DNA of 13,015 nucleotides from Thermococcus sp. (GTDB lineage Archaea; Methanobacteriota_B; Thermococci; Thermococcales; Thermococcaceae). Of the stretch, positions 6,054-12,999 are shown piece by piece (within the stretch, counting starts at the first letter, position 1; every line of letters begins with the position of its first letter). The notes under the pieces are model-generated. The model did not search any database. It was not told where the DNA came from and saw only the letters and a program-made list of their open reading frames with translations. The stretch lies in assembly GCA_021160985.1 (NCBI GenBank), contig JAGHBN010000100.1, positions 1 through 13,015 of the forward strand, written 5' to 3'. A program made the position numbers and the translations under genes.

Positions 6054-6078
6054 GTGGTTAACAATTGAACTTAACCAC
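6054..6078. promoter_or_regulatory. Perfect 8-bp inverted repeat upstream of FOR, candidate operator
   Basis: GTGGTTAA (6054-6061) and TTAACCAC (6071-6078) are separated by 9 bases. The element lies between the divergent promoters of the Cys-rich gene and FOR, about 35 bp upstream of the FOR TATA box, a common position for an archaeal activator site. Its GTGGTT half-site resembles that of the ATPase palindromes, but the spacing differs. Confidence 0.45.
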
Positions 6079-6110
6079 ACACACCTTGTGAAACGCTTCC
6101 TTTTGCGAAG

Positions 6111-6121
6111 ACCTTATATTC
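6111..6121 (+). promoter_or_regulatory. TATA box of FOR
   Basis: ACCTTATATTC lies about 40 bp before the start codon. Transcription would begin near 6140, at the edge of GAGGTGAT (6141-6148), the ribosome binding site 6 nt before ATG 6155. Confidence 0.55.
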
Positions 6122-6154
6122 TCCAAGCCGAAAAATCTTCGAGGTGATTCTGGG

Positions 6155-8020
6155 ATGAGCATGAAAGGATGGTGGGGTAGAATTCTCCGTGTTGACCTTA
6201 CCAACAACAAGGTCTGGGTGCAGGAATACCCCGGGGAAGTTGCCAAGAAGTTTATAGGCGGCAGGGGTCTCGCCGCGTGGATTCTCTGGAACGAGGCCAA
6301 GCACGTTGACCCGCTTGGCCCTGACAACAAGCTCGTGTTCGCTTCTGGCCCCTTCAACGGCCTCCCGACCCCGAGCGGCGGTAAGATGGTCGTTGCCGCG
6401 AAGAGCCCGCTCACCGGCGGTTACGGTGACGGTAACCTCGGTACCATGGCGACCGTCCACCTCAGGAAAGCAGGCTACGACGCCATCGTCGTCGAGGGCA
6501 AGGCCAAGAAGCCGGTCTACCTCTACATTGAGGACGACAACGTGAGCATACTCAGCGCCGAGGGCCTCTGGGGAAAGGGCACCTTCGAGACCGAGAGGGA
6601 GCTTAAGAAGATCCACGGAAAGAACGTTGGAGTTCTCAGCATAGGCCCGGCCGGAGAGAACCTCGTCCGCTACGCGGTCGTCATGTCCCAGGAGGGAAGA
6701 GCAGCGGGAAGACCCGGTATGGGTGCAGTCATGGGAAGCAAGAACCTCAAGGCTGTCGTCATAAAGGGAACCAAGGAGATACCCGTTGCCGACAAGGAGA
6801 AGCTCAGGGAGCTCAGCCAGGAGGCCTACAATGCAATCCTCAACTCGCCGGGCTACCCGTTCTGGAAGAGGCAGGGAACCATGGCTGCCGTCGAGTGGAC
6901 GAACGAGAACTCGGCACTGCCCACCAGGAACTTCAGCGACGGCTCCTTCGAGTTCGCCCGCTCAATTGATGGATACACCATGGAGGGCATGAAGGTCAAG
7001 CAGCGCGGCTGTCCGTACTGTAACATGCCGTGTGGAAACGTCGTTCTTGATGCAGAAGGCCAGGAGAGCGAGCTCGACTACGAGAACGTTGCCCTCCTCG
7101 GTTCAAACCTCGGAATCGGCAAGCTCAACGAGGTCTCAGTCCTCAACAGGATCGCCGACGACATGGGTATGGACACCATAAGCCTCGGTGTCTCAATCTC
7201 CCACGTTATGGAGGCCGTTGAGAAGGGAGTCCTCAAGGAAGGCCCGGCCTTCGGCGACTTCAAGAAGGCCAAGGAGCTCGCCCTTGACATCGCCTACAGG
7301 CGCAGTGAGCTCGGAAACCTCGCGGCTGACGGTGTCAGGGCCATGGCCGAGAAGCTCGGCACCCACGACTTCGCCATGCACGTGAAGGGCCTTGAGGTGA
7401 GCGGATACAACTGCTTCATCTACCCGGCGATGGCCCTCGCCTACGGAACGAGCTCCATCGGTGCCCACCACAAGGAGGCATGGGTCATAGCCTGGGAGAT
7501 CGGTACCGCGCCGATAGAGGGCGAACATGCAAAGAAGGTCGAGTACAAGATCACCTACGACCCGGAGAAGGCCGCGAAGGTCATCGAACTCCAGCGCCTC
7601 AGGGGCGGTCTCTTCGAGATGCTCACCGCGTGCAGGCTCCCGTGGGTCGAGGTCGGCCTCAGCCTCGACTACTATCCGAAGCTCCTCGAGGCCATCACCG
7701 GTGTCAAGTACACCTGGGACGACCTTTACAAGGCCGCCGACAGGGTCTACGCCCTCATCAGGGCCTACTGGGTCAGGGAGTTCAACGGCAACTGGGACAG
7801 GCGCATGGACTACCCGCCAAAGAGGTGGTTCATCGAGGGCCTCAAGAGCGGGCCGTACAAGGGCATGCACCTCGAGGAGGACAAGTACGACCAGCTCCTC
7901 AGCGAGTACTACAGGCTCAGGGGATGGGACGAGCGCGGAATCCCGAAGAAGGAGACTCTCAAGGAGCTCGGCCTCGAAGAGGTCATTCCGGAGCTCGAGC
8001 AGGTTACCAAGCTCGAGTGA
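6155..8020 (+). CDS. for: Tungsten-containing formaldehyde:ferredoxin oxidoreductase (FOR)
   Basis: This gene encodes 621 residues, or 619 from the internal ATG at 6161, which matches the length I recall for P. furiosus FOR (begins MKGWWG). The enzyme oxidises short aldehydes to acids in the cytoplasm, passing electrons to ferredoxin; it uses a tungsten bis-pterin and one [4Fe-4S] cluster. Visible features are the pterin-binding N-terminal beta domain (GGRGLAAWIL, GPFNGLPTPSGGK, SPLTGGYGDGNLG), the second region (IGPAGENLVRYA, GRPGMGAVMGSKNLKAV), cluster ligands C286, C289 and C293 in CPYCNMPCG, and C493 in LTACRLPW. It closely matches FOR rather than the AOR, GAPOR, WOR4 or WOR5 paralogues. 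It has its own promoter, ends with a T-rich tract, and is followed by a MoaD-like sulfur carrier. It appears intact. Confidence 0.96.
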   Translation: MSMKGWWGRILRVDLTNNKVWVQEYPGEVAKKFIGGRGLAAWILWNEAKHVDPLGPDNKLVFASGPFNGLPTPSGGKMVVAAKSPLTGGYGDGNLGTMATVHLRKAGYDAIVVEGKAKKPVYLYIEDDNVSILSAEGLWGKGTFETERELKKIHGKNVGVLSIGPAGENLVRYAVVMSQEGRAAGRPGMGAVMGSKNLKAVVIKGTKEIPVADKEKLRELSQEAYNAILNSPGYPFWKRQGTMAAVEWTNENSALPTRNFSDGSFEFARSIDGYTMEGMKVKQRGCPYCNMPCGNVVLDAEGQESELDYENVALLGSNLGIGKLNEVSVLNRIADDMGMDTISLGVSISHVMEAVEKGVLKEGPAFGDFKKAKELALDIAYRRSELGNLAADGVRAMAEKLGTHDFAMHVKGLEVSGYNCFIYPAMALAYGTSSIGAHHKEAWVIAWEIGTAPIEGEHAKKVEYKITYDPEKAAKVIELQRLRGGLFEMLTACRLPWVEVGLSLDYYPKLLEAITGVKYTWDDLYKAADRVYALIRAYWVREFNGNWDRRMDYPPKRWFIEGLKSGPYKGMHLEEDKYDQLLSEYYRLRGWDERGIPKKETLKELGLEEVIPELEQVTKLE

Positions 8021-8037
8021 CTTCCCTTTTCTTCTTC
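8021..8037 (+). terminator. T-rich terminator after FOR
   Basis: CTTCCCTTTTCTTCTTC directly follows the FOR stop codon. Pyrimidine/T-rich tracts without a hairpin are the usual termination signal in Thermococcales. Confidence 0.4.
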
Positions 8038-8039
8038 AA

Positions 8040-8052
8040 CAAATTTTTATCC
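8040..8052 (+). promoter_or_regulatory. TATA-like element of the MoaD-family gene
   Basis: CAAATTTTTATCC sits about 35-40 bp before ATG 8083; start near 8072 would leave a leader holding GGTGG. This suggests the carrier is transcribed independently of FOR, although read-through remains possible. Confidence 0.45.
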
Positions 8053-8082
8053 TCCCGAGTCCAAGTCAGCACGGTGGTAGAA

Positions 8083-8313
8083 ATGGTCAGAATCAGGCTG
8101 ATGGGTGCCTTCGCCCACCTCGCGGGGACGAGGGAGATCGAGGTGAAGCTTGAGGGCAAAAAGACCGCCGACGAGATCCTCCGTGAGGTCATCCCACGCT
8201 ACGATGAGTTCCACGACAAGATAATCATGATCAACGGCCATCCCGCAAGGGGCGACGCCGAGGTCGAAGAGGGAGACGAGATCAAGGTGATGCCGGTTTT
8301 GAGTGGGGGCTGA
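8083..8313 (+). CDS. MoaD/ThiS-family sulfur carrier protein
   Basis: This gene encodes 76 residues with the ubiquitin-like fold signature: VRIRLMGAFAHLAG at the start, a helix EILREVIPRYDEF, INGHPA, the EGDEIKVMPVLSGG end and the essential C-terminal Gly-Gly. MoaD is adenylated by a MoeB-type enzyme, thiocarboxylated on the last Gly, and gives sulfur to precursor Z with MoaE to form the pterin dithiolene that binds tungsten. Its position directly after FOR fits tungstopterin supply. The start ATG follows GGTGGTAGAA; longer upstream frames only read through FOR out of phase. ThiS or a SAMP-like modifier with the same fold cannot be excluded by sequence alone. Confidence 0.88.
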   Translation: MVRIRLMGAFAHLAGTREIEVKLEGKKTADEILREVIPRYDEFHDKIIMINGHPARGDAEVEEGDEIKVMPVLSGG

Positions 8314-8323
8314 ATGAGGGCCG

Positions 8324-8340
8324 TTCCTTTCTTTGCTTCT
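8324..8340 (+). terminator. T-rich tract after the MoaD-family gene
   Basis: TTCCTTTCTTTGCTTCT follows the stop by about 10 bases and precedes the promoter of the modification operon; likely transcription end. Confidence 0.35.
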
Positions 8341-8346
8341 CACCAG

Positions 8347-8360
8347 AGTTAAATATAAGA
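8347..8360 (+). promoter_or_regulatory. TATA box of the type I modification operon
   Basis: AGTTAAATATAAGA is an AT-rich box in a GC-richer context, about 35-45 bp before ATG 8394. Start near 8380 leaves a short leader with GGTGTGA at 8384-8390. No other clear promoter is seen until about 12970, which suggests one operon. Confidence 0.55.
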
Positions 8361-8393
8361 ACCTGGGAGAGTATCCTATCGTTGGTGTGAATC

Positions 8394-9962
8394 ATGGAGA
8401 GGAAACTCACGGATTTTATTAACTCATCAGCTCAAGAAAACAAAGGTCTGACCCGCGAGGAGCTTGAGAGGGTTCTTAAGAAAGCCGCTGATTTAATCAG
8501 AACAAGGGTCGATTACAAGTACATACTCCTCCTGCTGTTCTTGAAGAGACTAAGCGACGAGTGGGAGAAGGAGTTCGAGGAGTACGTTAAGAAGCTCATG
8601 GAAGAAGGCCTGGACAGGAAGACCGCCGAGGAGCTTGCCCTCAAGGACAGGGAAGCGTACACCATCAACTACCCACCCGAATACCTCTGGAGGAAGCTCC
8701 GCGAGAAGGACATCGAGAGCCTTCCCCAGAACCTCTCACAGGCCCTCAAGAAGCTCGCCGAGCTGAACCCCAACCTCAGGGGCGTCGTTGACCGCTTCGA
8801 CTTCATGGAGTTCATGCTCCACAGGGATAACGCCGAGATACTCAGACAGCTCTTTGAGCTCTTCAGCGGGCTTGACTTAAAGAACGCCTCGCCAGACGTT
8901 CTCGGCGATGCCTACGAGTGGATTCTCCGCTACTTTGCCCCACAGAAGGCCAAGGAGGGCGAGGTTTACACTCCAAGGGAGGTCATCAGGCTCCTCGTTG
9001 AAATCCTCAAGCCCGAGCCGGGCGAGGAGGTTTACGACCCTGCTATGGGCTCCGGAGGCATGCTCATCGGGGCTTACCTCTACGTCAAAGAGAAAAAAGG
9101 CGAGAGCGAGGCCAAAAAGCTCTTCCTCTACGGCCAGGAGGTAAATCCGACCACCTACGCCCTGGCCGAGATGAACATGATACTCCACGGCATCAAGTCG
9201 CCGAAGCTGGCAGTCGGCGATACACTCCTCAGGCCCGCCTTCAAGGAGGGAAACAAACTCAAGCGCTTCGATGTGGTCATAGCCAACCCTCCATGGAACC
9301 AGGACGGCTACGGCGAGGAGACGCTAAAGAAGGCCGAGTTCAAGGAGGAGCGCTTTAAGTACGGCTATCCTCCGAACAACTCCGCGGACTGGGCGTGGAT
9401 ACAGCACATGCTTGCAAGTGCAAAAGACGATGGAAGGGTCGGCATCGTCATAGACAACGGCGCGCTCTTCAGGGGAGGGGCTGAAAAGAAGATGAGGGCG
9501 AAGATACTCAAGGACGACCTGCTTGAGGCCGTTATCCTGCTCCCCGAAAAGCTGTTCTACAACACCGGCGCACCGGGTGCGATAATGGTATTCAACAGGA
9601 ACGAGCCCGCCGAGAGAAAGGGAAAAGTCATCTTCATCAACGCGTCCCAGGAATACGAAAAGCACCCCGAGATTAGGAAACTCAACCGCCTCGGAAAGGA
9701 GCACATCAGGAAAATCGTTGATGCGTTTGAGAAGTTTGAAGATATTGATGGCTTCGCGAGGGTCGTTGACCTGGACGAGATAAAGGAGAACGACTACAAC
9801 CTCAACGTCACCCTCTACGTCTTCCCGATGGAGGAAGAGGAGGAGATTGACGTTAGGGTCGAGTGGGAGGAGCTGAGAAAGATTAACAAGGAGCTCGCGA
9901 AGGTTGATGAGAAGATTGAGGGGTATCTGAGGAAGTTAGGATATGGGGAGAAGGGTTATTAA
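8394..9962 (+). CDS. hsdM: Type I restriction-modification DNA methyltransferase subunit HsdM
   Basis: The protein is 522 residues, the normal length. The N-terminal helical domain (about 1-150, with VDYKYILLLLFLKRLSDEWE) is the HsdM_N type. It is followed by the N6-adenine methyltransferase core: YTPREV at 192-197, SAM motif I DPAMGSGGML at 215-224, and the catalytic motif IV NPPW at 298-301. The C-terminus is charged and coiled. With HsdS it methylates adenine in a bipartite DNA target and, with HsdR, forms the restriction complex. The start is supported by GGTGTGA. It is separated from hsdS by three other genes, which is unusual. Codon use is still GC-rich like the chromosome, unlike the later genes of the cluster. 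Confidence 0.95.
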   Translation: MERKLTDFINSSAQENKGLTREELERVLKKAADLIRTRVDYKYILLLLFLKRLSDEWEKEFEEYVKKLMEEGLDRKTAEELALKDREAYTINYPPEYLWRKLREKDIESLPQNLSQALKKLAELNPNLRGVVDRFDFMEFMLHRDNAEILRQLFELFSGLDLKNASPDVLGDAYEWILRYFAPQKAKEGEVYTPREVIRLLVEILKPEPGEEVYDPAMGSGGMLIGAYLYVKEKKGESEAKKLFLYGQEVNPTTYALAEMNMILHGIKSPKLAVGDTLLRPAFKEGNKLKRFDVVIANPPWNQDGYGEETLKKAEFKEERFKYGYPPNNSADWAWIQHMLASAKDDGRVGIVIDNGALFRGGAEKKMRAKILKDDLLEAVILLPEKLFYNTGAPGAIMVFNRNEPAERKGKVIFINASQEYEKHPEIRKLNRLGKEHIRKIVDAFEKFEDIDGFARVVDLDEIKENDYNLNVTLYVFPMEEEEEIDVRVEWEELRKINKELAKVDEKIEGYLRKLGYGEKGY

Positions 9963-9995
9963 ATCCCTCCCCCAAAAAAAATCATAGGTGAGAAA

Positions 9996-10169
9996 ATGGC
10001 CACAAAAAAGAGAACAAAGAAAAAGTACAAACGCATCCATAACCCGCTCACTGGAAAGTACTACCTCGCCGAGGTTCAGCCCGATGGGCGCTATAAGATA
10101 GTCGGACTCTGGCACCCACCAAAGAGGTCAAAGAAAAAGAAAAAGTCAATATGGAGCCTCTTAGGTTGA
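9996..10169 (+). CDS. 57-aa lysine-rich small protein within the modification operon
   Basis: ATG 9996 follows AGGTGAG at good spacing, 33 bp after hsdM and 6 bp before the PIN gene. The protein has a basic N-terminal tail (ATKKRTKKKYKRIHNP), a compact middle likely forming beta strands (LTGKYYLAEVQPDGRYKIVGLWHPP), and a second basic tail (KRSKKKKKSIWSLLG). About a third of residues are Lys or Arg, which fits binding to DNA or RNA. I do not recognise the family. Its place immediately before a PIN-domain nuclease recalls the antitoxin-toxin order of VapBC pairs, but the protein does not resemble AbrB, ribbon-helix-helix or other known VapB types. It could equally be an accessory DNA-binding factor of the HsdM/HsdS complex. 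Confidence 0.7.
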   Translation: MATKKRTKKKYKRIHNPLTGKYYLAEVQPDGRYKIVGLWHPPKRSKKKKKSIWSLLG

Positions 10170-10175
10170 TGAGTT

Positions 10176-10799
10176 ATGGTTAAGGTGTTCATAGACACGA
10201 ACACCATAGTCCACTGGCTTGTTATCAAGAAAATGGTGGAAGAGCATGGAAACAAAATCTTGGAGAAGTACAAGAGGCTTAAACAGTCCTACGAGTTCAT
10301 TGAGGCTGTCCTCTCCGGGACGTTTGAGAATGCAGAATTTTACATTTCCCGTTTAACCCTTGCTGAGATGACCAAGGCCCTTGTAGATTTTATTGTATAT
10401 GAAAAGATGCGTCTAGATGGTGTTGCTGCCATTTATGGTATGAAGTACTTTAAGGACTACCTTTTGGCAGATGAAGAATTTGACAGTTTTCTTGAGGGTA
10501 TCATCGAGGCCTCCAATGTCCTTCAGAGCGGTCTGAACGTGCTGGAGGACGATCTATCAGATTTGGAGTATTACCCCTTCTTCGTGGCGAGGGCAGGGCT
10601 GAGAACGCAGGACGCGATCCTACTGACAACGGCCATACGGCACGAGATGAACTATTTCGTTACTATGGACAGGGACTTTCACGATCTGCTAAAGGACAAA
10701 CGCATAAAGGAGAGGACGAAGAAGTTCTTCGAGGATAGGAATTTCAGAATCGTGAAGCCAGGGAGGATGATGCAGATTCTGGAGGAGGCCGCAGAATGA
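10176..10799 (+). CDS. PIN-domain ribonuclease-like protein (VapC-like, long)
   Basis: This gene encodes 207 residues. The PIN motifs are present: D7 in VFIDTNTIVHW, E64 in LTLAEMTKAL, D146 in LRTQDAILLTTAIRH, and D165/D167 in YFVTMDRDFHDLL. These acidic residues bind Mg2+ or Mn2+ in VapC-type RNases. At 207 residues it is longer than typical VapC toxins (about 130); the insert is mainly helical, between E64 and D146. It sits between hsdM and hsdS in the same direction, 6 bp after the small basic gene, and its stop overlaps the next start (ATGA at 10796-10799), so translation is probably coupled. Its RNA target is unknown; a toxin or defence effector is one possibility. Base composition shifts toward A+T from here on. 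Confidence 0.85.
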   Translation: MVKVFIDTNTIVHWLVIKKMVEEHGNKILEKYKRLKQSYEFIEAVLSGTFENAEFYISRLTLAEMTKALVDFIVYEKMRLDGVAAIYGMKYFKDYLLADEEFDSFLEGIIEASNVLQSGLNVLEDDLSDLEYYPFFVARAGLRTQDAILLTTAIRHEMNYFVTMDRDFHDLLKDKRIKERTKKFFEDRNFRIVKPGRMMQILEEAAE

Positions 10800-11149
10800 T
10801 CGAAAGTTTAACTAGTGATTATATTCTTGTTCAGTTATTTCCTGCACTATCCAACCCGGAGGTTCTTAACAAACTTGGGGCAATTGCCATGATAATCGTT
10901 GGGCTTCTTGTTGAGAAACACTTTATCTCTCGCCCTTCACTCTTTGCTAACGTTATAGCGCTCAACACTTACTTAATCGCCAGGGAAATTACTGAGCCTC
11001 TATTGTGCCTGTATGCCAACGTGGGGCTAATTCTTGGGGTTGTTGCAATATTTGCATACTGGAGCGATACATCATTATCAGGCTTCTTTTATACTGTTGC
11101 GTTCATGTATAACTCAGTATTTGTAGGCGCCATAATACTGATGTTTTGA
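10796..11149 (+). CDS. 117-aa integral membrane protein, unknown function
   Basis: The start overlaps the PIN gene stop by 4 bases (ATGA). Hydrophobic stretches at about 27-40, 47-62, 68-88 and 96-117 suggest three to four membrane helices. There is no signal peptide, no obvious catalytic motif, and only one Cys (in LLCLYANVG). The family is not recognised. Tight coupling to the PIN protein suggests the two work together, for example with the membrane protein as an anchor, immunity partner or effector; this is inferred from position only. The next gene's ribosome binding site, GAGGTGA, begins at the stop codon. Confidence 0.75.
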   Translation: MIESLTSDYILVQLFPALSNPEVLNKLGAIAMIIVGLLVEKHFISRPSLFANVIALNTYLIAREITEPLLCLYANVGLILGVVAIFAYWSDTSLSGFFYTVAFMYNSVFVGAIILMF

Positions 11150-11159
11150 GGTGAACCCA

Positions 11160-12446
11160 ATGCAGGCTCAGGCTAAAACCAGGTTCAAAAAAACCCCAAT
11201 TGGTGAGATTCCCGAGGATTGGGAGGTAGTGAGAGTTCGGAAGATCTTTGATGTAAAGACTGGAACAACGCCCTCAACAAAACAAGCAGACTATTGGGAA
11301 AATGGGGAAATAAACTGGATAACACCAACTGACTTGAGCAAACTAAAGGATAGTATTTACATAGGGGATAGTGAGAGAAAAATCACTAAAAGAGCGCTCG
11401 AAGATTATAACCTAAGTCTCCTCCCTAAAGGCTCACTTATATTGTCAACGAGAGCCCCTGTGGGTTATGTTGCTGTTCTCACAGAAGAGGCCACATTTAA
11501 TCAGGGATGCAAAGGACTTGTTCCAAAGGATCAGAACAAAATCATTTCAGAATTTTATGCTTACTATTTTAAATTCAGGCGGCAACACTTGGAGAGTCTG
11601 AGTGGAGGTAGTACTTTTAAAGAACTGGCTAAAACCATGCTTGAACGCTTTCAAATCCTCTTCCCACCCCTCTCCGAGCAGAAGAAAATCGCTCAAATCC
11701 TCCGTACAGTTAATGAAGCGATTGAAAAAACAGACTTGGCAATCGAAAAGACGGAGCGCTTAAAGAAGGGCTTGATGCAGAGGCTTTTGACCAAAGGAAT
11801 CAAGCACGAGAGGTTTAAGAAAACAGAGTTTGGGGAGATTCCTGAGGAGTGGAGGGTTGTAAAGCTAAAGAATATTGCGAAAGAGTTTATTAGTGGAGGA
11901 ACTCCTTTTACCAAGAATTCAGAATACTGGAATGGAAATATTCCATGGATTAGAAGTGTTCACTTAACAAACTATTACATCGATGAATCCTCGATTGAGC
12001 AATACATAACCGAAAAGGGATTAAAAAATAGCTCTGCAAAAATAGTCCCAAAGAGGAATGTAATAGTCGCTACAAGAGTTGGAATTGGGAAATCTGCAGT
12101 AAATTTAATAGATGTAGCAATTAACCAAGATTTAACTGGAATAATCCTCGATAAATCGCAGGTAGATCCCTTCTTTTTAGTGTGGTATCTCCAAATGCCA
12201 AAGATACTCAGACTTTTTGAGTCATTTTCAAGAGGCACCACAATAAAAGGTATTCCTCAAAAACATTTGCGGGAGCTTTATATTCCTCTCCCACCACTCC
12301 CTGAGCAAAAGAAAATCACTGAAATTCTTATAACTGTTGATAAAAAGCTCGAATTCCTGAAGAAGCGAAAAGAAAAGCTTGAGAGAATTAAGAAGGGCCT
12401 AATGAAAGATTTGCTAACGGGAAGGAGGAGGGTGAAAGTTGGGTGA
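11160..12446 (+). CDS. hsdS: Type I restriction-modification specificity subunit HsdS
   Basis: This gene encodes 428 residues with the two-fold internal repeat of HsdS. Half 1 is FKKTPIGEIPEDWEVVRV, target recognition domain 1 (about 16-168), then coiled conserved region 1 (PPLSEQKKIAQIL...LKKGLMQRLLTKG, about 169-213). Half 2 is FKKTEFGEIPEEWRVVKL, recognition domain 2 (about 223-380), then conserved region 2 (PPLPEQKKITEIL...IKKGLMKDLLTGR, about 381-425). Each domain reads half of a bipartite DNA site, and the helices set the spacing and bind HsdM. ATG 11160 is chosen because GAGGTGA lies 5 nt upstream; a GTG at 11151 falls inside that site. The coding sequence, especially the second recognition domain, is AT-rich compared with hsdM, as expected for domains exchanged between strains. 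Confidence 0.95.
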   Translation: MQAQAKTRFKKTPIGEIPEDWEVVRVRKIFDVKTGTTPSTKQADYWENGEINWITPTDLSKLKDSIYIGDSERKITKRALEDYNLSLLPKGSLILSTRAPVGYVAVLTEEATFNQGCKGLVPKDQNKIISEFYAYYFKFRRQHLESLSGGSTFKELAKTMLERFQILFPPLSEQKKIAQILRTVNEAIEKTDLAIEKTERLKKGLMQRLLTKGIKHERFKKTEFGEIPEEWRVVKLKNIAKEFISGGTPFTKNSEYWNGNIPWIRSVHLTNYYIDESSIEQYITEKGLKNSSAKIVPKRNVIVATRVGIGKSAVNLIDVAINQDLTGIILDKSQVDPFFLVWYLQMPKILRLFESFSRGTTIKGIPQKHLRELYIPLPPLPEQKKITEILITVDKKLEFLKKRKEKLERIKKGLMKDLLTGRRRVKVG

Positions 12447-12849
12447 AGATCCTCTTAAAACCTCTATTGAACTCTGGGAAATAGCAGAGTTCGTGGAGTA
12501 TATAGAGAGGAAAGTCAGTGAATCCGAGACAGGGCTAAGTCCTTCGAGTATTAGACAGATTAAAGAGAAATACCTCGAGCTCAGGATGAAAGCTGAAATT
12601 GACATAAAAAACGTGCCGACATTTATGCGTAGTACATCCTTCAAAAAAATGAAAGAACTTGATGCCCTTGATTTACGACTCGAGACAGTATTACAACTAG
12701 CAGCAGACAAGTATAAACTCTATGAAATGAAAATTAGTTGCGAAGAACTCCAAAAAGCCGTTATAACATACAAGACTCTTGTTTATGTTCTTGCTTCTGC
12801 ATTAGCTGCAATTCTAGGGGCAATAGTGGCAAAGACATTCCTATGGTGA
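12439..12849 (+). CDS. 136-aa helical protein with a C-terminal membrane anchor
   Basis: The only in-frame start that keeps the N-terminus is TTG 12439, overlapping the last 8 bases of hsdS and preceded by GGAGGAGGGTGA; an in-frame stop lies just upstream. The body is charged and helical with coiled-coil character (ELWEIAEFVEYIERKVSESE; KEKYLELRMKAEIDIK; DLRLETVLQLAADKYKLYEMK). The last 23 residues (LVYVLASALAAILGAIVAKTFLW) form one hydrophobic helix, so the protein is probably tail-anchored with its bulk in the cytoplasm. The family is not recognised. Overlap with hsdS indicates translational coupling and makes it a second membrane-linked member of this operon. It is AT-rich like hsdS. Confidence 0.78.
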   Translation: MGEDPLKTSIELWEIAEFVEYIERKVSESETGLSPSSIRQIKEKYLELRMKAEIDIKNVPTFMRSTSFKKMKELDALDLRLETVLQLAADKYKLYEMKISCEELQKAVITYKTLVYVLASALAAILGAIVAKTFLW

Positions 12850-12852
12850 ATT

Positions 12853-12886
12853 TAGAGATCATTACATCGCTAACATCGATTCTCTA
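12853..12886 (+). terminator. Weak inverted repeat after the modification operon
   Basis: TAGAGA (12853-12858) and TCTCTA (12881-12886) could pair, extended by TC/GA. It lies just after the operon's last stop, with pyrimidine-rich sequence following. It may end transcription, but the stem is short and A+T-rich. Confidence 0.25.
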
Positions 12887-12968
12887 TAATGTTTCCCCTC
12901 ATTAGTCCATTAACACATCTCCACCTTTTGCTTCCCTTATTAATCTATGATTTAAAAACAAACACCAA

Positions 12969-12980
12969 AACCTTAAATCC
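12969..12980 (+). promoter_or_regulatory. TATA-like element of the gene leaving the window
   Basis: AACCTTAAATCC lies about 26-28 bp before ATG 13000 and 38 bp before ATG 13012, which fits an archaeal promoter for the next gene. Confidence 0.45.
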
Positions 12981-12999
12981 TCTAACGATAAAATTTCTT

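Noticed and set aside
7193..7870. 225-aa antisense frame and other long frames inside FOR
   Set aside because: FOR is conserved along its whole length, and these frames arise from its GC-rich codon use.
7480..8313. 277-aa frame ending with the MoaD-like protein, suggesting a fusion
   Set aside because: Its first two thirds is FOR read out of frame (Arg/Gln/Gly-rich). The real start is ATG 8083 with GGTGG upstream.
11151..11159. GTG start for HsdS at 11151
   Set aside because: The GTG is part of the GAGGTGA ribosome binding site that serves ATG 11160 at normal spacing.
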